Source: Candidatus Latescibacterota bacterium
Lineage (GTDB): Bacteria; Latescibacterota; UBA2968; UBA8231
Assembly: GCA_022826515.1 (NCBI GenBank)
Contig: JAJDUT010000139.1
Location: forward strand, 1 to 64,000
DNA: 64,000 nucleotides
Reading direction: 5' to 3'
Shown piece after piece: positions 7,961 to 16,891 of the stretch (the first letter of the stretch is position 1; each line of letters opens with the position of its first letter). The position numbers were made by a program, and so were the translations under genes. The notes under the pieces were generated by a model, which saw only the letters and a list, made by a program, of their open reading frames with translations, was not told the DNA's origin and did no database searches.

Positions 7961-10273
7961 CTAGCGTCGCAACTGGCCGAACAAGTCGCCGAAGCTCAGC
8001 GGTGAGTTGACCGTGATGGAGAAAACCAACGTGGCGGTGGCTCCTGTGCTGTCCTCCGCTGTGTAGGTGACCTCAACAGCCCCATCGGTGGGGGCTTCGG
8101 GTGTGCCCGAAATCGTCCGCGTGCCCGCGTCAAACGTCAGGCCCATGGGAAGCCCTGACACGCGGTAGGTTATCGCGCCTTCGCCGACTATAGCTTCCGG
8201 CAGTACCAGCGCACTAATCGCCGTACCAGCGGTGTACGCTTGGTCTTTGACCTCCGCGGCGAAACCGAAGGCTAGCTCGCCATCGAGCAAGTGCGTCCAC
8301 TCAGATACATCCCATAGCTTGACCGTACCATCAAAAAATAACGCGGCAGTGAGGGCTTTTCCATCGGGTGAAAGCTTGACCGTACCATCAAATAACGCGG
8401 CAGCGAGGGTTTTTCCATCGGGTGAAAACGATACCGAACGAACCTCAGACGCATGGCCGAAGGCGGCGATGTTTTCTTTTGTCAAAACATCCCACAGTTT
8501 GACCGTTTTATCGTAAGAGCCGGAAGCCAGCGTGGTCCCGTTGGGCGAAAACGATACCGAAGAAACCCCATCCTGATGGCCAAGTAAGGTGGCGATAGCT
8601 TGTCCTGTTGCCACGTTCCACAGCTTGACCGTACCATCATTTGACCCGGAAGCGAGCATTGCTCCATCGGGCGAAAACGACACCGATCTGCACGAACTCC
8701 TATGCCCTTCAAGGGTGGTGATAGCTTGTCCTGTTGCCACGTTCCACAGCTTGATCGTACCATCACCCGCCCCGGAAGCCAGCATTGTTCCGTCGGGCGA
8801 AAACGACACCGCAAGAACCCGATACGTATGGTCGAGGGCGGCGATGTTTTCTTTTGTCAAAACATCCCACAGTTTGATCGTTTTATCGTCAGAGCTGGAA
8901 GCCAGCATCGCTCCGTCGGGCGAAAACGACACCGAAGAAACCGCATTCTGATGGCCGAGTAAGGTGGCGATAGCTTGTCCTGTTGCCACGTTCCACAGCT
9001 TGACCGTACTATCAACCGCCCCGGAAGCCAGCGTTGCCCCGTCGGGCGAAAACGACACATGTCTGATCAGATCCGTATGCCCTTCAAAGGTGGCGATATT
9101 CGTTGCCGTCTCCGCATTCCACAGTTTGACCTTACCATCACCTGCCCCAGAAGCCAGTGTTGCTCCGTCGGGCGAAAACGATACCGAATGAACCCCATAC
9201 CCATGGCCAGGGAGGGTGGCGATTTGGTACGGCGAAATTTCCACAAGGTCATAGGACGCATAGCGAACATTGCCATCTGTATCAACGACTTTTACATGAA
9301 CCGGACGCACGGGAGGGGGGATTTGGTGAGATGGAGTATCGTCGTCAAAGTCGAGCTCGACGACGGCCTCTTTTTTGCCCTCCAACCCACGACACGCCTT
9401 TACTTCATCAAATCTAGTAGTAAGCAGGACAACTTGCTGAAGCCCATCCGGATCGCCGAGCTGAAGTTTAACGGAAAAGCTGGTTGCACCTGCCGGATAT
9501 TCAGGGGCCGAAATAAGTTCGACAGTCGGCGGCTGTCCCCGTTCAACTGAGATTTCGGGATTGAAGTGGGGATGCACGGCTAAGAATTCGGTAGCACACG
9601 CCGATAACTCCGATCCGTCGGTATGCCCCATGAGGTACGCATTATCGCGGAAATCGTGCTCCAAGCCGAAGGCGTGTCCAAGTTCATGGGCCGCTGTTTC
9701 CCAGTCAGAATGGTCATTTATTGACGCCCCACCCCCATTTTTCCCCCAACTAACTCCTCTTGGTGTAGAACTACGACTATTGTCAATGAAGGTAAGGCAA
9801 ATGTTAGTCTCGAGATCAAACGCCGGCATAATCTCGATATACACAGCCCCAAATGCCTCGTCGGAATAGTAGCTATCGGGGTGTTCCCCATCTACGCGAT
9901 GTACTAGCGGTTCGCCCTCGGCATCGGTTTCAAGGCGGAAGGTCATGTCGCCGTATCCATGCGCCTGCATCTGCTCGGCATAAAATGTCTGAACTTGGCG
10001 AATTTCGTCTTTCATCTTCTGAGCCACTTCAGCGCGATACGGACGGTCGTTGGGCAAAAAGTAAATCAGCCGCACGGTCCGGGGTTCGCCGACGTTCAGG
10101 TATGCCAGCCGTTTGCCGGCTGCATAGGTATCGCGCTCCCACCGCTCGAAGTCGAGCGGCAGGCGGAAATGGACACTATCGGAGGGCGCGGGCGACGCAT
10201 GGCCTACGGCCATCGGTGGGATCAAGAAACCGATAAACGCCCAAAAGACGGAACGAAAAACGGGGGTTTTCAT
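7961..10273 (-). CDS. Secreted metzincin-like protease fused to a seven-bladed WD40 propeller and an He_PIG domain
   Basis: A 770-residue exported protein. Residues 1-28 look like a signal peptide. H196ELGHAFGLEHD207 is a complete metzincin zinc site (HExxHxxGxxHD), followed by YLMGH, a likely Met-turn. From about 350 to 670 seven WD40 repeats follow, each with VSFSPDG..LASG..D.T(V/I)KLW, enough for one closed propeller. Residues about 690-765 (LPMGLTFDAGTRTISGTPEAP) form an He_PIG immunoglobulin-like domain. The seventh blade contains a duplicated SPDGK.L.AALF.DGTVKL segment. The ATG has AAGGAG upstream. The architecture suggests a cell-surface or secreted peptidase with a protein-binding scaffold; the substrate is unknown. 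Confidence 0.85.
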   Translation of the reverse strand: MKTPVFRSVFWAFIGFLIPPMAVGHASPAPSDSVHFRLPLDFERWERDTYAAGKRLAYLNVGEPRTVRLIYFLPNDRPYRAEVAQKMKDEIRQVQTFYAEQMQAHGYGDMTFRLETDAEGEPLVHRVDGEHPDSYYSDEAFGAVYIEIMPAFDLETNICLTFIDNSRSSTPRGVSWGKNGGGASINDHSDWETAAHELGHAFGLEHDFRDNAYLMGHTDGSELSACATEFLAVHPHFNPEISVERGQPPTVELISAPEYPAGATSFSVKLQLGDPDGLQQVVLLTTRFDEVKACRGLEGKKEAVVELDFDDDTPSHQIPPPVRPVHVKVVDTDGNVRYASYDLVEISPYQIATLPGHGYGVHSVSFSPDGATLASGAGDGKVKLWNAETATNIATFEGHTDLIRHVSFSPDGATLASGAVDSTVKLWNVATGQAIATLLGHQNAVSSVSFSPDGAMLASSSDDKTIKLWDVLTKENIAALDHTYRVLAVSFSPDGTMLASGAGDGTIKLWNVATGQAITTLEGHRSSCRSVSFSPDGAMLASGSNDGTVKLWNVATGQAIATLLGHQDGVSSVSFSPNGTTLASGSYDKTVKLWDVLTKENIAAFGHASEVRSVSFSPDGKTLAAALFDGTVKLSPDGKALTAALFFDGTVKLWDVSEWTHLLDGELAFGFAAEVKDQAYTAGTAISALVLPEAIVGEGAITYRVSGLPMGLTFDAGTRTISGTPEAPTDGAVEVTYTAEDSTGATATLVFSITVNSPLSFGDLFGQLRR
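8460..9060 (-). repeat. Near-identical DNA repeats coding WD40 blades
   Basis: Within the WD40 gene, the stretch coding ATGQAIATL occurs at about 8587, 8715 and 8964 with almost the same bases. The stretch coding VLTKENIAA occurs at about 8463 and 8841. Blades 3 and 6, and blades 2 and 5, are close to identical at DNA level. This points to recent duplication or gene conversion of a multi-blade unit about 375 bases long. Confidence 0.75.
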
Positions 10274-10545
10274 GGGGTGCGCTCCTTAATCAATGCTACG
10301 TGATGTGTGATTTTTCAAGCAATGGTGCTCCTTCGCCTATCTTAATGTACGACCAAACAGATAGGGCTTATCTCGGAGTATGGATCAATAGACAACCGCT
10401 CGATTTTGACCCATTCGTACAGCTATAAAAAGTTACACATCGCGTTGTTAGAGTCAATTTGCTGCCGCATCAAATGACCGGCCATGCCGCCTTGTCCCCC
10501 CTCTCTGCCCGCCATAGATTTTGCGCCAAACAGGAGGAGAAATTC

Positions 10546-11319
10546 ATGCGTTTACAGAATCGCATCGCCGTTGTTACCGGAGGAAGTTCGGGGATTGGGC
10601 GAGGTATTTGTCTCGAGCTGGCCCGCGAAGGGGCTAAGGTCGTAGTGGCCGATATGCAGGAAGCGCCCAAGATCGGCAAGTTTCACGAAACCGAGCCGCA
10701 GCCGCCCACGGCTGAAGTCATTGTCGGAGAGGGCGGCGAGGCGCTCTTTGTCGAAACCGATGTGGCCGACGAAAAGGCGGTGGAAAACCTAATAGCCCGC
10801 AGCGTCGAGCGCTTTGACGGGGTGGATATTCTGGTCAACAACGCCGGGATCATCATACCGGGGGACAGCCAAGAACTGTGCGTTGCAGATTGGGATCGGG
10901 TCGTGGGCGTCAACCTGCGCTCGATTTTTCTCACGACCAAATTTGCCGCGCCCTATCTGAAAAAATCCGCGGCCGGGCGCATCATCAACATTGCCTCGGT
11001 TCACTCCTTTGGCGGCGGCGGCGGTCCAGCCTATGCGCCGACAAAGGCTGGCGCGGTGAATCTGACGCGGGATTTGGCGTTGGAACTAGCCGGGGACAAT
11101 GTCACGGTCAACGCAGTGTGTCCGGGCTATATTGAGACGCCGATCCAAGACTATTTGACCCCGGAAATTATCGAGCAATGTCGGCAGGATACGCCTTTGC
11201 CGAGATTGGGTCTGCCGAGGGATATTGGCCGGGCGGTGGCGTTTTTTGCCTCGGACGACGCCGAGTGGATTACCGGGACGGCGTTGCCTGTCGATGGGGG
11301 TTGGTTAGCGCCGATTTGA
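10546..11319 (+). CDS. Short-chain dehydrogenase/reductase (SDR)
   Basis: A 257-residue classical SDR. It has TGGSSGIG (about 10-17) for NAD(P) binding, NNAG (about 95), the catalytic serine in IASVHSFGG, and YAPTK (catalytic Tyr and Lys) followed by the VNAVCPGYIETP segment and a C-terminal TGTALPVDGG. An insertion of about 15 residues after the second strand (KIGKFHETEPQPPTAE) is a little unusual. The start is the ATG with CAGGAGGAGAAATTC upstream. The substrate cannot be told. It sits ahead of ureD on the same strand, separated by a block of the CGCAGATGGA repeat, so cotranscription is uncertain. Confidence 0.85.
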   Translation: MRLQNRIAVVTGGSSGIGRGICLELAREGAKVVVADMQEAPKIGKFHETEPQPPTAEVIVGEGGEALFVETDVADEKAVENLIARSVERFDGVDILVNNAGIIIPGDSQELCVADWDRVVGVNLRSIFLTTKFAAPYLKKSAAGRIINIASVHSFGGGGGPAYAPTKAGAVNLTRDLALELAGDNVTVNAVCPGYIETPIQDYLTPEIIEQCRQDTPLPRLGLPRDIGRAVAFFASDDAEWITGTALPVDGGWLAPI

Positions 11320-11320
11320 T

Positions 11321-11374
11321 GATCCGCAGATGGACGCAGATAGACGCAGATGGACGCAGATGGACGCAGAATAG
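11321..11374 (+). repeat. Dispersed CCGCAGATGGACGCAGAT-type repeat, copy 1
   Basis: Tandem copies of an approximately 10-base unit (CGCAGATGGA, with TAGA variants) follow GATCC and end in GAATAG. The same unit recurs at 17938-18027, where it forms an inverted pair, and at 47185-47219. It lies between the SDR and ureD and contributes the low-complexity codons just upstream of the chosen ureD start. Confidence 0.85.
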
Positions 11375-11391
11375 AACAAGATGCTATAGAC

Positions 11392-12234
11392 ATGGACGAG
11401 GGTTGGTCCATTGTTAAAGTGAACCGCGTCGGGGGAAGGTCGCGGTTGACATCCTGCTTGGCCGTTGCGCCGTTGAAGATCCTCAGCCCCAAGGTCGAGG
11501 CCGATTACAGCACGGCCGTGCTTTCTAGCTATGGCGGCGGTTTGGTCGCTGGCGATTGCGTCCGGCTGCGCGTGCGCTGTGGTCGGGAGGCCAAGCTCTT
11601 TTTGGGCACGCAGGCCTTTACCAAAGTGTACAAGACCGCCGACGGTCAGGTCGCGCGACAGGAGCTAGCCGGGCACATCGAAGCAGGCGCTTGCGTAGTA
11701 TCGCTGCCCGACCCGGTGGTGCCCTATGCCGACAGCGCCTTTGTGCAGGAGCAGGTCTGGCATCTAAGTGCGGGAGCCGCGCTGGTCTTGCTCGATGGAG
11801 GCACGGCCGGCCGCGGCGAACGAGGCGAGCAGTTCCACTACAGCTCTTATACATCTAATATATCCATCTACTTGGAAAATGAACTGGTATTGGTCGAACG
11901 CTTGCGTTTGCAGCCCAAGCGGCAGACCCCGGACCGCGTTGGAGCTTTTGGCCCATACACGGCATTCGCCAATGCCTTTATCGTCGGTGATCCAGCGCGT
12001 GCTGCCGTCGAGGAAGTACTGCGTCGTGACTTAGCGCCGCTGCTCACTGGTCAGCGGACGCGCGGGACTAGCAAGGCAGCGTTGGTTTCGCTTGCCGAAC
12101 CGCGTCCTGGCGTGCTCGCGCTCCGCGCCTTGGGGCGGACCAATGGCGATCTAGAGGAAGTCTTGCACGCGCTCGCCACGGCTGTATCGCTGCCCCAAGT
12201 CCTAGGCGAAAATCCACTGCGCCGAAAGTATTAG
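11392..12234 (+). CDS. ureD: Urease accessory protein UreD
   Basis: A 280-residue protein matching UreD/UreH: SRLTSCLAVAPLKILSPK, SSYGGGLVAGDCVRLRVRCG, LFLGTQAFTKVYKT and LPDPVVPYADSAFVQEQVWHL. UreD is the scaffold that binds apo-urease and recruits UreF and UreG for nickel insertion. The ATG at 11392 is chosen because the upstream alternative at 11350 would translate the dispersed repeat. No clear Shine-Dalgarno is visible. The gene is separated from ureF and ureG by the whole urea transporter and urease structural genes, but all run in the same direction. Confidence 0.9.
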   Translation: MDEGWSIVKVNRVGGRSRLTSCLAVAPLKILSPKVEADYSTAVLSSYGGGLVAGDCVRLRVRCGREAKLFLGTQAFTKVYKTADGQVARQELAGHIEAGACVVSLPDPVVPYADSAFVQEQVWHLSAGAALVLLDGGTAGRGERGEQFHYSSYTSNISIYLENELVLVERLRLQPKRQTPDRVGAFGPYTAFANAFIVGDPARAAVEEVLRRDLAPLLTGQRTRGTSKAALVSLAEPRPGVLALRALGRTNGDLEEVLHALATAVSLPQVLGENPLRRKY

Positions 12235-12653
12235 TCTATTCGGCAGCAAATTCACAAAACATCACATATTTGTCTTTTTTGAGTGCTCGCCCTAGTCACA
12301 GAATGCTGCGAAGGGCGAACTCGTCTCACCACAAGACCCTCTAAAACGACATATTTGTCTTTTTTCAAATTCGTAAAACTACATTTTTGGCGTCGATTGA
12401 CTGGAAAACTAAGCGAGTAAACCGCCAAAAATGCCATTTACGTACGAAAAATAAATAAAATTACAAATCGCGTATCTATTTGCGACATAAAGAGATAGTA
12501 ACAAGAATATTCCCTCCTGCTCCGTCTATAGACTGCTACGGGTGCCGTTGTGGTATCCTTTTTGCAGTAGGAGAGCGGAATCGGTCGGAGCGGACTACCG
12601 GAACGGTGCGTTCAGGCCATTTAACACTACAATTCAATTCTTGGAGGGATTCA
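12235..12653 (+). promoter_or_regulatory. AT-rich leader of the urt operon with repeated AAAACnnACATATTTGTC elements
   Basis: This 419-base gene-free stretch is much richer in A/T than its surroundings. It holds two copies of ACATATTTGTCTTTTTT (12264-12280 and 12349-12365), each preceded by AAAAC, and a third diverged copy, AAAACTACATTTTTGGC (12375 on). Between the first two lies a TCGCCCT/AGGGCGA inverted repeat. The direct repeats upstream of urtA suggest operator sites, perhaps for nitrogen control, but no known consensus could be assigned. The urtA Shine-Dalgarno (TTGGAGGGATTCA) closes the region. Confidence 0.45.
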
Positions 12654-13928
12654 ATGGGAAGATCAAGTAAGTTCTGGATTGCATTTGTCGCCTTAGGGCT
12701 AATCTTCGTTGGAACGCATTCGAGCGCGCAGGCGGAGGAGACGGTCAAAATAGGCGTCCTGCATTCGCTCAGCGGCACGATGGCCATCTCGGAGGTATCG
12801 CTGCGCGACGCCGTGTTGATGGCGGTCGAGGAAATCAATTCCAACGGCGGCGTGTTGGGCAGCAAAATTGAGCCGGTGGTCGTCGATCCGGCGTCCGACT
12901 GGGACCTGTTCGCCGAAAAGTCCAAAGAACTGCTGCTAGAGCACGAAGTGGCGTCCGTCTTCGGATGCTGGACGTCGGTGTCGCGCAAGTCGGTGTTGCC
13001 GGTTTTTGAAGAAAACAGCGGGCTGCTGTTCTATCCGGTTCAGTACGAGGGCGAGGAGTGCTCGCGCAATATTATTTATACAGGGGCTACTCCCAACCAG
13101 CAGTTGATTCCGGCCGCCCAGTATCTGATGAGCGAGGAAGGCGGCGGGTACGAGAAATTCTATCTGCTCGGCACGGACTACGTATTCCCGCGCACGGCCA
13201 ACAAAATCCTGCGCGCCTATCTCCTCGACCAAGGGGTGCCCGAGGAGAATATCATGGAGGAGTACACGCCCTTCCACCACCAGGATTACCAGACCATCGT
13301 GCAGAAGATCAAGAGTTTTGCCGCCGATGGTAAGGCTGCGGTCTTGAGCACGATCAACGGCGATTCCAACGTGCCCTTCTACAAGGAATTCGCCAATCAG
13401 GGGCTGACTTCGGCGATGTGCCCGATCATGGCCTTTTCAGTGGCCGAAGACGAACTGCGGGCGATGGATACCGAGTTTTTGGTTGGCCATCTGGCGGCTT
13501 GGAATTACTTCCAGTCGGTTGCCACCAAGGAAAACCGGGATTTCGTCAAGAGCTTCAAGCAGTACTGCGCGGCCAACGATCTGCCCGGCGGCCTAATGCG
13601 CGTCACCGACGATCCGATTCTCTGGGCCTATACCGGGGTTTATCTGTGGAAAGGTGCGGTTGAAAAGGCCGGTTCCTTCGACGTGGAAAAGGTGCGACCG
13701 GCGCTTTACGGGCTGGCGTTTGACTCGCCGGGCGGCCAAGTGATGATGGACGAGCGCAATCACCATCTGCACAAGCCCGTCTATATCGGCGAGATCAAGA
13801 AGAACGGCCAGTTCAAGATCGTCTATGAGTCGGATGGCCTCGTGGCCCCTGATCCGTGGGACGACATCACCAGTGCCGACAAGGACTGCGACCACGTCAA
13901 TTACATGGGCACCTATACCCTAGAATAG
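12654..13928 (+). CDS. urtA: Urea ABC transporter substrate-binding protein UrtA
   Basis: A 424-residue periplasmic amide-binding protein with a signal peptide (MGRSSKFWIAFVALGLIFVGTHSSAQA). The mature protein starts EETVKIGVLHSLSGTMAISE, the UrtA signature. Further family landmarks are VFGCWTSVSRKSVLPVFEE, LLFYPVQYEGEECSRNIIYTGATPNQQ and HHLHKPVYIGEI. UrtA delivers urea to the UrtBC permease. The start is the ATG with TTGGAGGGATTCA; longer in-frame options lack a signal. The stop codon lies inside a palindromic repeat (13928-13955). Confidence 0.95.
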   Translation: MGRSSKFWIAFVALGLIFVGTHSSAQAEETVKIGVLHSLSGTMAISEVSLRDAVLMAVEEINSNGGVLGSKIEPVVVDPASDWDLFAEKSKELLLEHEVASVFGCWTSVSRKSVLPVFEENSGLLFYPVQYEGEECSRNIIYTGATPNQQLIPAAQYLMSEEGGGYEKFYLLGTDYVFPRTANKILRAYLLDQGVPEENIMEEYTPFHHQDYQTIVQKIKSFAADGKAAVLSTINGDSNVPFYKEFANQGLTSAMCPIMAFSVAEDELRAMDTEFLVGHLAAWNYFQSVATKENRDFVKSFKQYCAANDLPGGLMRVTDDPILWAYTGVYLWKGAVEKAGSFDVEKVRPALYGLAFDSPGGQVMMDERNHHLHKPVYIGEIKKNGQFKIVYESDGLVAPDPWDDITSADKDCDHVNYMGTYTLE

Positions 13929-13955
13929 TAAGGGCGACCGGTCGGTCGCCCCTAC
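13928..13955. repeat. GGGGCGACCG-ATCGGTCGCCCC family palindrome, copy 1
   Basis: A near-perfect inverted repeat beginning with the last base of the urtA stop (GTAAGGGCGACCG / GTCGGTCGCCCCTAC). Equivalent 28-base palindromes are at 44974-45001 and 55944-55971. It could form a strong hairpin in the urt mRNA between urtA and the porin gene, which would fit differential expression of the abundant binding protein. Without a T-tract it is not a classical terminator. Confidence 0.85.
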
Positions 13956-13976
13956 CTAGCGCAGAAGGACGCAAAC

Positions 13977-14876
13977 ATGAATAAGAAAGTTATAGCATTT
14001 GCACTGGCGATTTTTGCCGCCCAGACGGTATCCGCCGAGGTCGAATTCTCCGGGTTTGTCGATATGAGCGTGTTCAGCGACGATGGGGACGCGAGCATGT
14101 CGCTGGACCAGTTCGAGTTGGATGTCTCGACAGACCTCGGGGAGGGAATCTCCATGCGGGCGGATGTCAATGCCTTGGGGCCTACCGCTCCGGTCGAGCT
14201 GGAGCAGGCCTTTATCACGTACGACACCGGCGAGGGCTTGGCGCTCACCGTCGGTAAGTTTCTGAGTTGCACCGGCTTTGAAGCAGCCGAACCCACCGGT
14301 ATGTATCAGTATTCGTACTCGGCTACGCTGGTCTATGGCGGCTATCAGAATGGGGTCGCGGCCTCCTATGGTTCGGATATGTTCGGTCTGTACGGGGCGG
14401 TTGTCTCTAGCGTGTGGGACGGCGCGGAGACCGATTTCTCAGGGGATGGGAGCGATGTGGGGTTTGAGGCTCAGGTTGCTCTGATGCCCGTGGAAGGGGT
14501 AACGGCCAAAGCCGCGTTGGCTAGAGAAGACGAGCAGACCTTGATCAACGTTTGGGGCATGTTGGAGACGGGGCCGCTAACGGTCGCTGCCGAGGTGAAT
14601 TCGATGAGCGATTGGGGCGATTATGAGTCGGGGTTGGGGTATCTCGGGATGGTCAACTACGGCCTGAGCGATCAGGTTGGCGTAACGGCTCGGTACTCGG
14701 CTATCGGGTGGACTCCTATTGGTGGCGGCGAGGACGACGAAACTAGTGAGATCACCATCGCTCCGAGTTTCGCCGTTTCGGACAACTGGGGTCTGGTGGC
14801 CGAGGTGAAGATGCTTACAGTGGGTGACGCCGACGCGGTGACGCAAATTGCGCTGGAGTCGCTGCTAACGTTTTAG
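13977..14876 (+). CDS. Small outer-membrane beta-barrel protein, putative urea porin
   Basis: A 299-residue protein with a signal peptide (MNKKVIAFALAIFAAQTVSA). Alternating hydrophobic/polar strands run throughout: VEFSGFVDMSVFS, ALTVGKFLSCTGFEA, YQYSYSATLVYGGYQNGVAASYG. The last strand, AVTQIALESLLTF, ends in phenylalanine as outer-membrane barrels do. The LTVGKFLS..GFE..EPTGMYQYSYS stretch resembles the putative beta-barrel porin-2 (BBP2) group. It sits between urtA and urtB on the same strand, so a role as an outer-membrane channel for urea or short amides is an attractive inference. Confidence 0.75.
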   Translation: MNKKVIAFALAIFAAQTVSAEVEFSGFVDMSVFSDDGDASMSLDQFELDVSTDLGEGISMRADVNALGPTAPVELEQAFITYDTGEGLALTVGKFLSCTGFEAAEPTGMYQYSYSATLVYGGYQNGVAASYGSDMFGLYGAVVSSVWDGAETDFSGDGSDVGFEAQVALMPVEGVTAKAALAREDEQTLINVWGMLETGPLTVAAEVNSMSDWGDYESGLGYLGMVNYGLSDQVGVTARYSAIGWTPIGGGEDDETSEITIAPSFAVSDNWGLVAEVKMLTVGDADAVTQIALESLLTF

Positions 14877-15211
14877 GTGGGTGGAGCGGAGACGGCCGCT
14901 TAGTTGTTTAGCGATTGGTACGGTGATAGCTCCCAATCCTGCAAGGACTTGGGCTTCTACGGTTTTGCACCGACAGTGTGCTATCCCACACTGATTGCTT
15001 TACGGCACGTTGGTCGCAAGGCCGGCGGTGCGTTGTTATGGCACTCGTTTAGGAGACCGGCGCTCTTTTGGCGACCTACGCAATACGTTTTACACCGTGC
15101 GCGATTCGGCACGGAAACGCCCAACGTATTCTCTTGTCAAAGAGCCTAACCAACGAAAGAAATCGTCGGCTAATCGTTGCACCACGTCAACTAAAAAGAC
15201 TGAGTTTGTGT
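14877..15211 (+). other. Gene-free stretch between porin and urtB
   Basis: About 335 bases without a recognisable gene. Short open stretches exist (for example 14995-15219, with YGTLVARPAVRCYGT), but they lack a ribosome binding site and any family pattern. No terminator, palindromic repeat or RNA gene was recognised. The real urtB start may lie a little upstream of the one chosen, taking some of this stretch. Confidence 0.4.
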
Positions 15212-16891
15212 TTGGCTAAACAGGTTCTGAAAATACTGGCGGTGTGGGTCTTAGCGGCTGGAGCGGCTGGAGCCGACACGTGGGACGAGGAGCAGTTTGC
15301 GCGGCTGGCCAGCGGCGATGACGCGGAGATCCAACAGGCCATAACCGACTTGGCCGTGCGCTACGACCAAGGCCATTATGCATTGATGCGGGGGCTGTTT
15401 AGCGGGGAGGTCTATCGCTGGAGCGAGCGCGAAGTGCAGAGCGGCTTAGTGCTCATTGGCGACGAGGAAATGGATGAGTACGGCGATTCGATTGTGCCGC
15501 TTTTTACAGCTTATCCCGAGCGCGTGCCTATTCTCGGCGGGGATGGTGAGCAGGTCAAAGTTTCGCTTTACGATATAGAAGAGGTCGAGAGCAATCGAAA
15601 AATTAGGGCACTGATCCAGCCCTATTTGTTGCAGATGGAACTGTTTCATTCGGATGCGGACAAACGGCGGATTGCCGCTGAAAATATCGGTAATAAAGGA
15701 AACGCGACCGCCATCCCGGCGTTGCGCCGTTCTATCGAGGAAGAGACGGATGGGTCAATCCAGCGATTGAAGCGGGTGTCGTTGGCCAAGCTGCAATTGG
15801 CCGACGCGGAGGCCGAGGTGCGTTTGCAGGCGGTGGCTGCATTGGGGGAACTGCGCAGTCCGTTGGCCATACCTGTGTTAGAGAGACTCTTGAGTACAGA
15901 CGAGTCTGGGGTCTTTGCCGAACCTGACACGCGGGTCCGGGAGCGGGCGGCAGCGGCCCTGACTAGCTTGCGGCGTTTTAGTTCCTCCATGCAGGCGGTG
16001 CAGACGATTTTTATCGGTCTGAGCTTGGGGTCCATTCTGGTGTTGATGTCGCTGGGGTTGGCGATCATCTACGGGCAAATGGGGGTGATTAACATGGCGC
16101 ACGGCGAGTTTATGATGATCGGTGCGTACACCACGTTTGTGGTGCAAAACCTGTGCTTGGGCGTGCTGCCGCCGGAGTACGGCGATCTGTTTTTCGCCAT
16201 CTCCTTTCCGCTTGCCTTCCTAGTTGCTGGCGGCGTCGGGTTCCTGTTGGAGGCGTCGATTATATGCCGATTATACAGCCGACCGCTCGAAAGTCTGCTG
16301 GCCACTTGGGGCATCAGTCTGGTGCTGATTCAGGCGGCGCGCAGCATCTTTGGCGATCTGACGGCAGTGAAGTTGCCGCAACTGCTAAGCGGCGGCTGGG
16401 AGATGGCTCCCCAGGTGGTGTTGCCCTATAACCGCATGTTTATCATGGCGCTGGCCGCGGCAATCGTCGGGATGCTGTTGGCGCTTTTCTTTCGCACGCG
16501 CTTTGGGCTCAAGCTGCGGGCCACGACCCAGAATCGGGCGATGAGCGCCTGCGTTGGGGTGCCGGTGCGGCGCATTGACTCCATGGCTTTTGCCCTGGGC
16601 ACGGGGATTGCCGGAGTCGCCGGTTGGGCGATGACGCTGATTGGGAACGTCGTGCCCAACATGGGCCAGACCTACATCGTCGATTCATTTCTCGTGGTCG
16701 TCACCGGCGGAGTCGGCAAGCTGCTGGGCACGATCAGCGCCGGGTTAGGGATCGGCATTTTCAACAAGATGCTCGAACCGCTCTTTGAAGCTGTGTACGG
16801 CAAGGTAATTCTGTTGGGCTTGATCATCGTCTTCTTGCAATCGCGTCCGACCGGCCTCTTCCCTGCCAAAGGACGGAGCGCCGAACTGTGA
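15212..16891 (+). CDS. urtB: Urea ABC transporter permease UrtB
   Basis: About 559 residues. The first third is a periplasmic domain with HEAT-like repeats (NKGNATAIPALRRSIEEE, VRLQAVAALGELRSPLAIPVLERLL), typical of UrtB and absent from ordinary LivH. Then comes the permease domain: MQAVQTIFIGLSLGSILVLMSLGLAIIYGQMGVINMAHGEFMMIGAY, several membrane helices and a cytoplasmic RAITQNRAMSACVGVP-like loop (here RATTQNRAMSACVG). The start is uncertain: TTG at 15212 gives a signal peptide (AKQVLKILAVWVLAAGAAGA) but no clear Shine-Dalgarno is seen, and TTGs at 15206 and 15068 are in frame. The stop overlaps urtC by 4 bases (GTGA). Confidence 0.9.
   Translation: MAKQVLKILAVWVLAAGAAGADTWDEEQFARLASGDDAEIQQAITDLAVRYDQGHYALMRGLFSGEVYRWSEREVQSGLVLIGDEEMDEYGDSIVPLFTAYPERVPILGGDGEQVKVSLYDIEEVESNRKIRALIQPYLLQMELFHSDADKRRIAAENIGNKGNATAIPALRRSIEEETDGSIQRLKRVSLAKLQLADAEAEVRLQAVAALGELRSPLAIPVLERLLSTDESGVFAEPDTRVRERAAAALTSLRRFSSSMQAVQTIFIGLSLGSILVLMSLGLAIIYGQMGVINMAHGEFMMIGAYTTFVVQNLCLGVLPPEYGDLFFAISFPLAFLVAGGVGFLLEASIICRLYSRPLESLLATWGISLVLIQAARSIFGDLTAVKLPQLLSGGWEMAPQVVLPYNRMFIMALAAAIVGMLLALFFRTRFGLKLRATTQNRAMSACVGVPVRRIDSMAFALGTGIAGVAGWAMTLIGNVVPNMGQTYIVDSFLVVVTGGVGKLLGTISAGLGIGIFNKMLEPLFEAVYGKVILLGLIIVFLQSRPTGLFPAKGRSAEL

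Noticed and set aside
8460..9190. Regular DNA repeats that could be mistaken for a CRISPR array
   Set aside because: The units are 120 or more bases, in frame, and encode WD40 blades; no short spacers or cas genes occur.
10371..10440. A sigma-70 promoter (TTGACC ... TATAAA) before the SDR gene
   Set aside because: The two boxes are only 12 bases apart, too close for a functional pair.
14995..15219. A small gene between the porin and urtB
   Set aside because: No ribosome binding site, no recognisable family and unusual composition.
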